A stretch of 64,000 bases of DNA from Marinobacter alexandrii (GCA_039984955.1 JBDWTN010000007.1:1124501-1188500); one strand, 5' to 3'. Counted from the stretch's first letter, positions 37,761-46,505 are shown. The notes: generated by a model not told the origin, from the letters alone. Numbers and translations are program-made.

Positions 37761-38918
37761 ATGAAAGCTTTTAAATTTTTAATCCTCATTTGGTTAGTGG
37801 GGTGTATTCAAACGGATTTAGAAGATCCCTTTCCCCCGACTATTAGAATTGATAACTCAATCAACGAAATAGATTTTAGAGTCTCAGGTTCTTATATCTT
37901 AAGTGCCATATATACGGATGATACTGGAGAACCTATCGAAACCGATGCAATTTGGGAGAGTTCAGACGAAAATATTTTGTCCTTTAATGGGAATATCGCA
38001 ACAGTACATGCAGAAGGGACTGTGATAATAGACGTTGCTACGAATGGAATCAATGATTCTCATACTGTGGAAACGTTAGCTTCTAGAGGATCTCTTCTAA
38101 TAACAGGGTCAGTACCTGTTGTTCAGATAGGAAATAGTTCTCCATTTAAGTTTAATTTTATAGATATAGATGGTAAGACAAACAACCTAGAGTCCGCTAT
38201 ATGGTCTTCATCTAATGAAAGCGTAGCTACTATTGATAGCAATGGAACTGTTGAGGCTGTAAGCGCAGGTACTACTACTATTTCTCTAATAGTGGATGGT
38301 ATAGGTCAAACGACCAATCTGGAAGTCATCACAGATGACGTAACCGTAGATCCAGCTGTCAGACTACTTTCTTTTGCACAATTTTTATCAGTCAATAATT
38401 CGTTTCAGTTTGAGGCGGACTACCTCCAATCAGACGGAACAGTAGATGAATCTGCTATGATCTCTTGGGCCTCTACCGATGGTCTTTCCGTTGATCAAAA
38501 TGGATTAGTCACGGCGGTTAAAAGCGGAACAAGTATTATCGATGCTTCTTTCGGAAAATTCAATACCTCCATAGAGGTAACAGTAGAAGGTGATGAAATA
38601 TCTACAAGAAGCGGTTCACTAAGAGGCACAGGATATGATATAGAAGGAGATTTCTTATTAGGTGAGAATGAAGACGGAGACTTAATTCTTACGATTGAGA
38701 ACTACAAACCGGATGGACCTGGGCCTTACTTCTATTTAACGAATCAAGATAGAAACGTAAGTAATGGCCTTAATCTCGGAGACGCTGGTACTGCTGGAAC
38801 AGTAACCATAAACATCTCACAGATTGATGATACTGTAGAAGCAAGTACCTTCGATTTTTTAATGATTTGGTGCGAGCCGTTTAATGTAAGGTTGGGCATT
38901 GGTGCTTTTGAAAACTAG
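37761..38918 (+). CDS. Lipoprotein with Ig-like (BIG2) repeats and a DM13 domain
   Basis: 385 residues. The lipobox LVGC lies at residues 12-15. Three BIG2-like beta domains follow (about 35-110, 115-190 and 200-275; for example SVATIDSNGTVEAVSAGTT). The C-terminal 105 residues match DM13: GSLRGTGYDIEGDFLL, LTIENYKPDGPGPYFYL and FDFLMIWCEPFNVRLG, with the conserved Cys371. DM13 was proposed to be a redox domain partnered with DOMON in animal surface proteins; this assignment is from pattern recognition. Three bases separate it from the polyferredoxin gene, and a DOMON gene lies convergently downstream. An outer-membrane, possibly surface, location is inferred. Confidence 0.78.
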   Translation: MKAFKFLILIWLVGCIQTDLEDPFPPTIRIDNSINEIDFRVSGSYILSAIYTDDTGEPIETDAIWESSDENILSFNGNIATVHAEGTVIIDVATNGINDSHTVETLASRGSLLITGSVPVVQIGNSSPFKFNFIDIDGKTNNLESAIWSSSNESVATIDSNGTVEAVSAGTTTISLIVDGIGQTTNLEVITDDVTVDPAVRLLSFAQFLSVNNSFQFEADYLQSDGTVDESAMISWASTDGLSVDQNGLVTAVKSGTSIIDASFGKFNTSIEVTVEGDEISTRSGSLRGTGYDIEGDFLLGENEDGDLILTIENYKPDGPGPYFYLTNQDRNVSNGLNLGDAGTAGTVTINISQIDDTVEASTFDFLMIWCEPFNVRLGIGAFEN

Positions 38919-38923
38919 ATATT

Positions 38924-39766
38924 ATGAGAAGAATATTTATAGTTTGCCTTTTTCTAACATTATCAATTTGTGCCTTGGCTGGTGGCGGATGGACTAAAAA
39001 GAAAGGCAAAACATATTTAAAACTGAGCCAGTACACCATTATCGCTGATCAATATTTTAACCCTGAAGGAAATTTGATCAGCATCAACCCTCGTATTTCA
39101 TTTTACAACACAGCACTTTACGGCGAATATGGATTATCAGACAAGATAACTGCCGAGGTATATTTTCCATTTTTTTCAAGATCGGTACTCAACTCTTTGC
39201 AAAGAAGAAATGGTGATTTTGTTCAAGGGGATGAGGTTTCCTCCATTGGGGACATTAACATTGGATTTAAGTTTGCCATAAGCCAAAAAGGACCAACCGT
39301 ATTTAGTGGGAAAGTTACGTTTGGACTACCAACAGGAGATGCTTCTGGTGGAAAAACAGGCACCTTACAGACTGGAGATGGTGAATTCAACCAAATGCTG
39401 ACTCTGGATATTGGTCATTCATTTTACCCAGTTCCTGTTTATGCCAATGCCTCTGTATCCATTAATAATCGAACTAAGGGATTTTCCGATGAGTTTAGAT
39501 TCTCTTTCGAGGCTGGACTTACGTTAAATAAATTCATTCTTATCGGAAGACTAATCGGAGTTGAATCGCTCATGAATGGAGATTCAGCAGATAATGCGAA
39601 TCAAGGAGTATTCGGAAATAACATTGAATACTTATCGCTGATGCCAGAACTTGTATATAAAATCAAAGAAAATTTTGGTGTGACGGCCGCAATTGGAACT
39701 GCCTTTTCAGGGCGTCAAGTATTAGCAAACCCGTCATACGAAGTTGGATTTTTTTTAGACATTTAA
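38924..39766 (+). CDS. Outer-membrane beta-barrel protein, first of a paralogous pair
   Basis: 280 residues. Signal peptide with cleavage near ICALA, then AGGGWTKKKGKTYLKLSQ. Amphipathic strands continue to the end (EVGFFLDI), with the internal signature TFGLPTGDASGG and LQTGDGEFNQ. It resembles the broad phenol-degradation MetA/transporter-like barrel group (PF13557-like). It starts five bases after the DM13 gene. The next gene is a clear paralogue. A pore or scaffold for the redox proteins is inferred from context only. Confidence 0.75.
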   Translation: MRRIFIVCLFLTLSICALAGGGWTKKKGKTYLKLSQYTIIADQYFNPEGNLISINPRISFYNTALYGEYGLSDKITAEVYFPFFSRSVLNSLQRRNGDFVQGDEVSSIGDINIGFKFAISQKGPTVFSGKVTFGLPTGDASGGKTGTLQTGDGEFNQMLTLDIGHSFYPVPVYANASVSINNRTKGFSDEFRFSFEAGLTLNKFILIGRLIGVESLMNGDSADNANQGVFGNNIEYLSLMPELVYKIKENFGVTAAIGTAFSGRQVLANPSYEVGFFLDI

Positions 39767-39808
39767 TCCAGAAAATAGTTTACTAACAATAGAGATAACA
39801 GAATACGA

Positions 39809-40657
39809 ATGAAAAAAATCAGCCAATCTCAGATCAAACTATTAGCCATATTCTGCATGGCCCTTGCACCCTTCATAAGTATCGCGGGTGGCGGATGGAC
39901 CAAACAAAAAGGAAAAGCATACTATAAAGTATCCCACTGGTGGATAGATGCAGCTAAACAGTTCACGTTCGATGGAAGCAGTGTTGCTTCTGTTGAGGAA
40001 GGAATTTTCAATACCTCCATTTTTGCTGAGTATGGATTTACTGATCGTTTCACTGGAATTGTAAATCTCCCATATAGCAAATCTGCAAATGATACTGAAT
40101 CCATCAGTGGAATTGGAGACACAGACGTTGCTTTCAAATATCGAATAACTAAGTCCAACAGCAAATTTGTACTGGCAGGAACTCTACAGCTAGGATTACC
40201 TTTCGGAGAAGATGCTGGAGGAAGTGATGGAAGCCTGCAAACTGGTGATGGAGAATTCAATCAAATCTATCGCCTAGATCTAAGTAAATCTTTCCAAATC
40301 AGTTCCATAAATGCTTACGCAAATGTCTACTCAGCATTTAATAACCGAACTCAAAATTTTTCTGATGAGATGAGAGTAGGGGCTGAAGTAGGTGCAGGAT
40401 TTCTGAATAATAAAATCTGGGCCATTGTTAGACTAGATGTTGTCGAATCATTCCAAAACGGTGCAGAATCAACTGCTGCAAGTGATGGAGCTACCATATT
40501 CGCTAATAATACTGAATACATGGCTTACAGCTACGAAATAGCTGGATACATTACGGAAAAGATTGGCATCTCTGCTTCAACAGCAAGTGTATTCAGCGCT
40601 TCAAATATTTTTGCAGCTCCTGCATATTCAGTTGGCGTATTTCTAGATTTGAAATAA
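39809..40657 (+). CDS. Outer-membrane beta-barrel protein, second of a paralogous pair
   Basis: 282 residues. Signal peptide (about 10-28), then AGGGWTKQKGKAYYKVSHWW, closely matching the previous protein. The shared block QLGLPFGEDAGG and LQTGDGEFNQ and the same C-terminal EYxxYSYEIAGY pattern show a tandem duplication followed by considerable divergence. Both end in short hydrophobic final strands. It is the last gene of the six-gene run and ends at a terminator at 40656. Function unknown, as for its twin. Confidence 0.75.
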   Translation: MKKISQSQIKLLAIFCMALAPFISIAGGGWTKQKGKAYYKVSHWWIDAAKQFTFDGSSVASVEEGIFNTSIFAEYGFTDRFTGIVNLPYSKSANDTESISGIGDTDVAFKYRITKSNSKFVLAGTLQLGLPFGEDAGGSDGSLQTGDGEFNQIYRLDLSKSFQISSINAYANVYSAFNNRTQNFSDEMRVGAEVGAGFLNNKIWAIVRLDVVESFQNGAESTAASDGATIFANNTEYMAYSYEIAGYITEKIGISASTASVFSASNIFAAPAYSVGVFLDLK

Positions 40658-40684
40658 AAAAGTAAGGCTAAAGCCTTACTTTTT
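40656..40684. terminator. Bidirectional terminator between the redox operon and the DOMON gene
   Basis: A stem of GTAAGGC (40662-40668) with GCCTTAC (40673-40679), extended by flanking A- and T-runs on both sides, with a TAAA loop. The stop codon of the DOMON gene lies inside the hairpin. Confidence 0.85.
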
Positions 40685-41147
40685 GTAGAATACGTTTTCT
40701 AGAATGGTGGTTCAAATCATCCGAAATACTGTAGGCAAGCCAAATGTTGATTTCTCTTCCTTCCGAAAGGTCATAGTGAAGCTTATCAACCTTGTCTTTA
40801 TAGATACAAAAAGATAAGGTAGTGTTCCCCTCTTTCTCGCTTCCTTTCAAATCGAAAATTCTGCTAGGTACAGCTAAAGCCTCCGCAGGAGGGTGTTCAC
40901 CGAAACCAGTAACGTACTGATCTTGTATCAGAACCTCCCCATTTTTCACATATCCTTGGATAAGATTCGTATTTACAATGTCCGTTCCTTCTGTGAAACC
41001 GACAGCAACCCATCCTAAGGATGGGGCTGTAATGTTTACTTGAACATGATCGTCAATATGCCTCCATTCCAACTTGAAGCCCTCTGCTTCCAGTGTTTTA
41101 TATGGACTACTTGTTGCCACAAATAGAAAAATAAATAAATATTTCAT
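40668..41147 (-). CDS. Secreted DOMON-domain protein
   Basis: 159 residues from the ATG at 41147; a TTG two codons upstream also fits the frame but is less likely. A signal peptide (about 1-18) is followed by a single DOMON beta-sandwich: FKLEWRHIDDHVQVNITAP, the hallmark GWVAVGF, IQGYVKNGEVLIQDQY and INIWLAYSISDD. DOMON domains bind haem b or sugars outside the cytoplasm. The usual axial methionine after GWxAVGF appears replaced (GTDIVNTN), while a histidine pair (LNHHSRK) remains near the C-terminus, so haem binding is uncertain. It is 37 bases downstream of marR, with a palindromic operator in the gap, and convergent with the DM13 operon. Confidence 0.8.
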   Translation of the reverse strand: MKYLFIFLFVATSSPYKTLEAEGFKLEWRHIDDHVQVNITAPSLGWVAVGFTEGTDIVNTNLIQGYVKNGEVLIQDQYVTGFGEHPPAEALAVPSRIFDLKGSEKEGNTTLSFCIYKDKVDKLHYDLSEGREINIWLAYSISDDLNHHSRKRILQKVRL

Positions 41148-41156
41148 TATCAATTA

Positions 41157-41167
41157 TTGATATATCA
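41157..41167. promoter_or_regulatory. Candidate MarR operator before the DOMON gene
   Basis: TTGATATATCA, sharing eleven bases with the perfect palindrome at 42109-42120. It lies 10 bases upstream of the DOMON ATG, in the short gap after marR. Confidence 0.45.
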
Positions 41168-41184
41168 TTTTTAATTCAAAAAAA

Positions 41185-41625
41185 TTATTCCCTACTGAAA
41201 TTGATATAAATAGTATCTAGTACTTTTTTGAAGGTTTTCATATCCTTTTCTGAGAGACCACTAATTCCCTTTTGACGATAAATGACCGCCTCAGGAATCA
41301 CTTTATCAACCAGACCTTGTCCTTGTTTAGTTAAAAGAACCATGAATGACCTCCTGTCTGCACTTCTTCTTTCTATCATTCCATTCTTTTCCAAAATATC
41401 AAGTGAACGCGTAATAGAAGCTGGATCCTTAGATACTGCATCCGCCAGTTCTTTCTGAGTTTGATTTTCTACCTCACTCAATCGCTTCAGGATAATCCAT
41501 TGATCAGAAGTAAGATCTACTCCAAGCTTTTTGAAGAATCGATTTTTAGCTTTTCGTTGAGCTTTCATTGCCCGATCCATCCAAAAGAAATACACCTCAT
41601 TCAAAGACTTATCCTTTTCCCTCAT
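41185..41625 (-). CDS. MarR-family transcriptional regulator
   Basis: 146 residues. A winged helix with LTSDQWIILKRLSEVENQTQ, the recognition region LADAVSKDPASITRSLDILE and the wing ERRSADRRSFMVLLT, flanked by dimerisation helices. MarR proteins bind palindromes as dimers and release them on binding phenolic or oxidising ligands. No obvious redox cysteine is present. It lies between the NTF2-like gene and the DOMON gene, all on the minus strand. TTGATATATCAA-type palindromes before both neighbours are likely operators, implying autoregulation. Confidence 0.92.
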   Translation of the reverse strand: MREKDKSLNEVYFFWMDRAMKAQRKAKNRFFKKLGVDLTSDQWIILKRLSEVENQTQKELADAVSKDPASITRSLDILEKNGMIERRSADRRSFMVLLTKQGQGLVDKVIPEAVIYRQKGISGLSEKDMKTFKKVLDTIYINFSRE

Positions 41626-41663
41626 ACTTCAAATTTTTCAGAAAGTTAATCATTAAGGATTGG

Positions 41664-42089
41664 CTACTTGAATGTAGCAGTAACTAATTCTCCAATGATT
41701 TTCCAATCACTACCTACCTTAATAAGCGAAAGAAAAGATCGCATTTGCGCTTGATTCCCATTAAGGACAACCTTGACAACAGCGTTTGAATCATCAAATA
41801 CTTCAATGGATTTAATCGTCACTTTTCGGCTATCTCCACCCCACTCTTTCTTTTCAAATTGAGAAATAAAGGCTGACTTATCTGCAACAAAAGGGTCGTC
41901 CTTGCCTCCGTACCAAACCAATCTGTATTGATCGTGTAAAATATCACTTAAGTTTTTCACATTTTGCTGATCACCAGATGAAGCATAAGACTCAATTGCT
42001 TTCTTAATAAAATCTTTGTCTGATCCTGCCTGTCCTACAGCTACTGCATACAAGCTCATTCCAAGAAGGAATAATGAAGTTTTAATCAT
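41664..42089 (-). CDS. Secreted NTF2-like (SnoaL/DUF4440-type) protein
   Basis: 141 residues. Signal peptide with cleavage near AVAVGQA, followed by one cone-shaped NTF2-like domain (about 25-141): KKAIESYASSGDQQNVKNLS, HDQYRLVWYGG and the final strands MRSFLSLIKVGSDWKIIGELV. The superfamily includes enzymes and binding proteins, and the function cannot be read from the sequence. It is the first gene of the NTF2-like/marR/DOMON run, with tandem palindromes just upstream. Confidence 0.75.
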   Translation of the reverse strand: MIKTSLFLLGMSLYAVAVGQAGSDKDFIKKAIESYASSGDQQNVKNLSDILHDQYRLVWYGGKDDPFVADKSAFISQFEKKEWGGDSRKVTIKSIEVFDDSNAVVKVVLNGNQAQMRSFLSLIKVGSDWKIIGELVTATFK

Positions 42090-42108
42090 TTTATTGATTT
42101 GTTAATTA

Positions 42109-42136
42109 TTGATATATCAATGATACGTATATATCA
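42109..42136. promoter_or_regulatory. Tandem palindromes, candidate MarR operator
   Basis: A perfect 12-bp palindrome TTGATATATCAA (42109-42120) is followed immediately by TGATACGTATATATCA (42121-42136), with matching TGATA/TATCA arms. It lies between the divergent NTF2-like gene and AraC gene, and its core recurs before the DOMON gene. Confidence 0.55.
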
Positions 42137-42170
42137 TGAAATAGTTAAACATTTTTTCTAATTTTCTTGA

Positions 42171-42962
42171 ATGCTATTTGAAAACAGGCCGCCCGCAAGA
42201 CTATTAAAAGATTTGGTGAAAGAATACTGGATTTTTGAGGATCTTGATCATGCCTCATCAACTCAAAAAATCATCCCAGATGGCTATAGTGAAATAATCA
42301 TCCATTATGGAGATCCTTATGAGATAAACTTAAGAGGATCATGGGAGTCTCAGTCATCCTTTCTATTCTCGAGTCAGATTAGTAAATACTTCCATCTTCG
42401 CAATACTGGAATTTCAAAGATGATAGGAATTAAGCTACACCCTACAGCCTTTTTCGAACTCTTCCACAAAGAAGTATCAAATTATACCGATCAGGTAATT
42501 TCACTTGATCATTTAACCTCTGTTGGAGAGCTTGAAAAGTTAAAAGCTGCTTACTCTATTAATGATAAAGTTGAGTTAGCAGAAAATTGGCTACTAGATC
42601 ATTTAAAAGACATCTCCGAACAAACTAAAATCAGGAAATGCATTTCCATGATATTTGATTCCCATGGCATGATAGAAATCGAAGAAATTTCTCAAAAAAT
42701 AAATCTTAGTACAAGGCAAGTGGAGCGTCTATTCAAAAAAGTTGTAGGCCTGACTCCAAAATTCTACTCTCGCATTATTCGGTTCAATTACATATTTGAA
42801 GTGATGAAAGAGCAAAAAGATTCCTGGGTGAAAACAGCATTACAATCAGGGTACTTTGATCAATCTCATTTCATCAAAAATTTCAAAGAATTTACTGGCG
42901 AAGAGCCTTCAGCCTATGGTTTTGATAAAGCAAACCTAGCAAACTTCTTTCTTAAGAAGTAG
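42171..42962 (+). CDS. AraC-family transcriptional regulator
   Basis: 263 residues. The N-terminal sensor region opens with LVKEYWIFEDLDHASSTQKI and IPDGYSEIIIHYG, typical of the DUF6597-type AraC proteins. The C-terminal double helix-turn-helix includes NLSTRQVERLFKKVVGLTPK and QSGYFDQSHFIKNFKEFTGE. It is divergent from the NTF2-like gene and shares the operator-bearing intergenic region. Ligand unknown. The DUF6265 gene downstream may be a target. Confidence 0.9.
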   Translation: MLFENRPPARLLKDLVKEYWIFEDLDHASSTQKIIPDGYSEIIIHYGDPYEINLRGSWESQSSFLFSSQISKYFHLRNTGISKMIGIKLHPTAFFELFHKEVSNYTDQVISLDHLTSVGELEKLKAAYSINDKVELAENWLLDHLKDISEQTKIRKCISMIFDSHGMIEIEEISQKINLSTRQVERLFKKVVGLTPKFYSRIIRFNYIFEVMKEQKDSWVKTALQSGYFDQSHFIKNFKEFTGEEPSAYGFDKANLANFFLKK

Positions 42963-43019
42963 TGTCGGTTTTTTACAATACATGTTTGCTACGTCAATAT
43001 ATCATTGTCTGAAAAAACG

Positions 43020-43463
43020 ATGGGAAAAATATTTGCATTCATAATCGCGTTGGCATATACTCAATTATCATTCGGGCAATCCATGAAAGATTTTAAATGG
43101 CTTGAAGGAAAATGGGAAAGACAAAATGTAAAACCAGGAACGAGCGCATTTGAAGTGTGGGGGAAAGCAAAAAATGGATACAAAGGCCAGGGTATATCTC
43201 TGAAAGGTCGCGACACCACATTTGTAGAAAATTTAAGCCTAGTAAAAAAAGATACTGATTTTTATTACGTGGCAGATGTAAGTAGCAATACAGAACCAAC
43301 TTACTTTAAGATTACATCCATATCCAAAATGGGGTTTGTGAGTGAAAATCCTCAACATGATTTTCCAAAGAAAATAGAATACACTCTTGATGGTGATAAA
43401 CTCACTGTAGTTATTTCGGCTGGAGAAAAAGCAATCGGCTTTGTTTTTATAAAAGAGAAGTGA
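43020..43463 (+). CDS. Secreted DUF6265 family protein
   Basis: 147 residues from the ATG at 43020; a TTG five codons upstream is less likely. A signal peptide (cleavage near SFGQS) is followed by a small beta-barrel-like domain: FKWLEGKWER, VSENPQHDFPKKIEYTLDG and GEKAIGFVFIK. DUF6265 proteins are common in Bacteroidota and uncharacterised. An imperfect copy of the TGATATAT motif lies at 42994-43007, just before the start. Confidence 0.8.
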   Translation: MGKIFAFIIALAYTQLSFGQSMKDFKWLEGKWERQNVKPGTSAFEVWGKAKNGYKGQGISLKGRDTTFVENLSLVKKDTDFYYVADVSSNTEPTYFKITSISKMGFVSENPQHDFPKKIEYTLDGDKLTVVISAGEKAIGFVFIKEK

Positions 43464-43464
43464 C

Positions 43465-43482
43465 AACTACTAGCTAGTAGTT
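43465..43482. terminator. 18-bp perfect palindrome between convergent genes
   Basis: AACTACTAGCTAGTAGTT spans the gap between the DUF6265 gene and the convergent J-domain gene and includes the stop codon of the latter. It can fold with an AGCT loop. Flanking U-tracts are weak, so termination is plausible but not certain. Confidence 0.4.
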
Positions 43483-44249
43483 AGCATTAAAAACATATAC
43501 AGAAAACATATAAATGAAAGCAAGCCACAACTAAGACGGAAGTCAGTGTATCGTTTGTTTCCAATCACGACTAGTGAAAAAATGAAAATGATTACTGAAA
43601 ATGTATTCCTGAAAGAATAAATGGTTCCATGAATAAAATATTCTCTTTTCCCATTAATTGATCGTACTTTTTGTGGCCTGTACAAAATTGAAGAATGTCT
43701 GATTACAACACCATTCATTTCACTTCCCTTATAGTCTTTATAAAACGATCGGTCTGTTGCAATCTTTCCTCCTTTAGCAACTTGAATGTAAGTTTCATAC
43801 CTTCCTAATATCACATCATCCGTTTCATATGTATATTCAGTGAACGAATAGTAATAGTCGAAAGTAAGCAATAGGGCAAAGCCAAAAAATATGATATTTA
43901 GGATTCTGAAATACCGATAGAATCGTTGCTTAAACAGAAATTGTTGCTCCATCCTGTTCCTCTGTTCCCTTATCCTATTCCGGATATATTCTGTCCTATA
44001 TTTCTGTTCTGGAGTGGTCTCTTTCAGTACGGTTTTCACTGGAACGCCTTGAAGGAAAAGATCATACAAGTTTCTGGTTGTAGTATCTGATAGAATCTCA
44101 TAGGCCTCATTGATGTGGATCATTCTTTGGGCAGCTAAAGGATCTGGGTTAATGTCTGGGTGATACCTTTTCACAAGCCTCCTGTATGCCGATTTAATCT
44201 CACTTTGATTTGCATTAGCACTTATCTCTAAGACCTCATAATGATTCAT
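43470..44249 (-). CDS. Membrane-anchored J-domain protein
   Basis: 259 residues. The N-terminal J domain (1-65) is complete: [20 protein letters not shown] and the invariant HPD in YHPDINPDP. No Gly/Phe region or zinc fingers, so it is not a DnaJ proper. Two or three transmembrane helices follow (about 110-130, 215-232 and 238-256), with a soluble segment of about 85 residues between the first and second that is probably extracytoplasmic. The J domain would recruit DnaK to the membrane. Client unknown. Confidence 0.88.
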   Translation of the reverse strand: MNHYEVLEISANANQSEIKSAYRRLVKRYHPDINPDPLAAQRMIHINEAYEILSDTTTRNLYDLFLQGVPVKTVLKETTPEQKYRTEYIRNRIREQRNRMEQQFLFKQRFYRYFRILNIIFFGFALLLTFDYYYSFTEYTYETDDVILGRYETYIQVAKGGKIATDRSFYKDYKGSEMNGVVIRHSSILYRPQKVRSINGKREYFIHGTIYSFRNTFSVIIFIFSLVVIGNKRYTDFRLSCGLLSFICFLYMFLMLTTS

Positions 44250-44318
44250 TTCCCTAAAGTATAAATAGAAATTATAGTGTGTGTCTCTATTAAGTCATTT
44301 TTAGTTCATTGATAAAAT

Positions 44319-44326
44319 TACCTTTG
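44319..44326 (+). promoter_or_regulatory. Promoter -7 box of the glycosyltransferase operon
   Basis: TACCTTTG, an exact match to TAnnTTTG, 24 bases before the TTG start of the first glycosyltransferase gene. It implies a leader of roughly 15-20 bases. Confidence 0.6.
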
Positions 44327-44349
44327 CGCCTCACAAAAAGAGGCACACT

Positions 44350-45042
44350 TTGAATAGACCAGACATTCGAGTAATCATTCCCGCATTCAATGAACAGAAT
44401 GCGGTAGGTTTGGTCATTGATGAAATTCCTAAGGAGTGGGTCACAGAGGTTATTGTAGTAGACAATGGCTCTACAGATGACACATACGAACAAGCTAAAT
44501 CCAGAGGAGCTACAACGCTTAAAGAACCTGCACGGGGATACGGAAACGCCTGTCTAAAAGGTATGTCACACATTGCTGAATCTTCTACCAAGCCAGATAT
44601 CGTCGTTTTTCTGGATGGTGATCATTCTGACTACCCAAAACAATTGATCGATCTGGTAAAACCAATTATAGAAGATGAAGTTAATTTGGTTATTGGCTCC
44701 AGGGCCTTAGGCCAAAAAGAAAAAGGAAGCATGACTCCTCAACAAATCTTTGGAAATTGGTTGGCTACTTTTTTAATAAAACTTTTTTACCAAGTAAAAT
44801 ATACCGATCTAGGTCCATTTAGAGCCATAGATTATGAAAGTCTGCTTAAAATCAGCATGGAGGATCGAACATATGGATGGACAGTAGAGATGCAATTAAA
44901 AGCTGCTAAGCTAAATTTGCATACGAAAGATATTCCTGTGGACTACAGACAAAGAATCGGCGTTTCAAAAGTGAGTGGTACGGTAAAGGGAACGATAGGT
45001 GCCGGGTATAAAATCATTTATACAATTTTTAAATATCTATAA
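44350..45042 (+). CDS. Family 2 glycosyltransferase (DPM1-like)
   Basis: 230 residues from a TTG start; no ATG or GTG fits between the promoter box and the conserved beginning IRVIIPAFNEQNAVG. GT-A motifs: EVIVVDNGSTDDTYE and the metal-binding FLDGDHSDYP. No membrane helices, unlike many polyprenol-phosphate transferases. DPM1-like enzymes add mannose or glucose to polyprenyl phosphate. The GT87-like protein in the same operon would be a natural user of such a lipid-linked sugar. Two bases separate it from the next gene. Confidence 0.87.
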   Translation: MNRPDIRVIIPAFNEQNAVGLVIDEIPKEWVTEVIVVDNGSTDDTYEQAKSRGATTLKEPARGYGNACLKGMSHIAESSTKPDIVVFLDGDHSDYPKQLIDLVKPIIEDEVNLVIGSRALGQKEKGSMTPQQIFGNWLATFLIKLFYQVKYTDLGPFRAIDYESLLKISMEDRTYGWTVEMQLKAAKLNLHTKDIPVDYRQRIGVSKVSGTVKGTIGAGYKIIYTIFKYL

Positions 45043-45044
45043 GG

Positions 45045-46505
45045 GTGGAATGGTTAGTCATAGTACTTTATGGGGTTACGTTGTTGATCATTTGCCTTTT
45101 CAGTTTGGGTCAATTCAATCTTACATGGCATTATTTGAAAGCCAGAAAACAGAAAGAAGAAGCTACTGAAGAACTTTCAGAATATCCGGTAGTTACGGTT
45201 CAGTTGCCCGTTTTCAATGAACGCTATGTAGTTGAAAGATTAATTGATGCTGTGGTTAAGATTGATTACCCAAAAGAGAAATTGGAAATTCAGGTGCTTG
45301 ATGATTCCGATGATGAGACAATACAAATCATTGAAAATAAGGTGACTGAATATGTCGCCAAAGGCTGGGACATCCATCATGTAAGAAGGCCAGAACGTAT
45401 CGGATATAAAGCCGGAGCTCTAGCCTATGGCATGGAAAAAGCGAAAGGTGAGTTCATTGCAATTTTTGATGCTGACTTTGTTCCAAATCCTGAATTCCTT
45501 GTTCGAACGCTCACAAAATTTAGTAATGAGAAGGTAGGCATGGTTCAGACCAAATGGAGTCACCTCAATACAGACTATGGCTCACTTACTAAGATTCAAG
45601 CATTTTGGTTGGATGCTCATTTTACTGTAGAACAAAAAGGTAGAGAGCATGCTGGAAGCTTCATAAACTTCAATGGTACCGCCGGAGTATGGCGCAAAGA
45701 ATGTATAAAAGATGCCGGAGGTTGGCAGTATGATACCATCACAGAGGATCTCGACTTAAGCTACAGGGCTCAATTGAAAGGGTGGAAATTTGTCTATAAA
45801 GAAGAAATAGAATCTCCTGCAGAGCTACCAGTTCTTATTCCTGCCGTAAAATCACAGCAATATCGATGGAACAAAGGGGCAGCTGAAACTGCACGAAAAA
45901 CATTAGGGAAAGTATTGACCTCTAACATAGGCTGGAATCATAAAATAAGAGCCGTATTTCATTTGCTCAATAGCTCCGTCTTTTTGCTACTTCTAATTGC
46001 TGCAGTATTGAGTATACCTATGCTTTATATCAAAGAGTATAATCCAGATTTAGCGCTAGTATTTGACTTGGGAAGTATTTTCATTATTGGTTTTTTAGCC
46101 ATGGGGTTCTTCTATTGGGTTGCAGCAAAAGCCACACATCCAGAGTATACTTTTCGTTATTTTATTCGCAATTTCCCTATGTTTCTGGCCTTTTCAATGG
46201 GCATGGCTCTTCACAACTCCATTGCAGTTGTGGAAGGATATCTAGGAATTAAAACACCGTTTGTAAGAACTCCTAAATTCAATGTCCAGTCAAAAGGTGA
46301 CTCTTGGAAAGGAAATCAATATTTGAATAAAGTGCTAACCCCCGTCACATTTATGGAAGGGCTGTTATCCATCTATTTCATCTATGGAATTTTTTCAGGA
46401 TTCAAATTAGAAGATTATGGTCTTTTACTTTTCCATGGAATGCTAGCGATTGGTTTTGCTTATGTATTTATTTTGTCGGTAAAACCGATGAAGTACCAAG
46501 GCTAA
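45045..46505 (+). CDS. Processive family 2 glycosyltransferase (cellulose-synthase-like)
   Basis: 486 residues from a GTG start. One N-terminal membrane helix, a GT-A domain with the D,D,D,QxxRW set (VLDDSDDE, FDADFVPNP, TEDLDLSYRAQLKG, QQYRW), and four or five C-terminal membrane helices. QxxRW marks processive beta-glycosyltransferases and related glucosylceramide-type enzymes. No PilZ domain is present, so it is not a c-di-GMP-controlled BcsA. No bcsB or export genes are adjacent, so a glycolipid product is as likely as a polymer. Confidence 0.88.
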   Translation: MEWLVIVLYGVTLLIICLFSLGQFNLTWHYLKARKQKEEATEELSEYPVVTVQLPVFNERYVVERLIDAVVKIDYPKEKLEIQVLDDSDDETIQIIENKVTEYVAKGWDIHHVRRPERIGYKAGALAYGMEKAKGEFIAIFDADFVPNPEFLVRTLTKFSNEKVGMVQTKWSHLNTDYGSLTKIQAFWLDAHFTVEQKGREHAGSFINFNGTAGVWRKECIKDAGGWQYDTITEDLDLSYRAQLKGWKFVYKEEIESPAELPVLIPAVKSQQYRWNKGAAETARKTLGKVLTSNIGWNHKIRAVFHLLNSSVFLLLLIAAVLSIPMLYIKEYNPDLALVFDLGSIFIIGFLAMGFFYWVAAKATHPEYTFRYFIRNFPMFLAFSMGMALHNSIAVVEGYLGIKTPFVRTPKFNVQSKGDSWKGNQYLNKVLTPVTFMEGLLSIYFIYGIFSGFKLEDYGLLLFHGMLAIGFAYVFILSVKPMKYQG

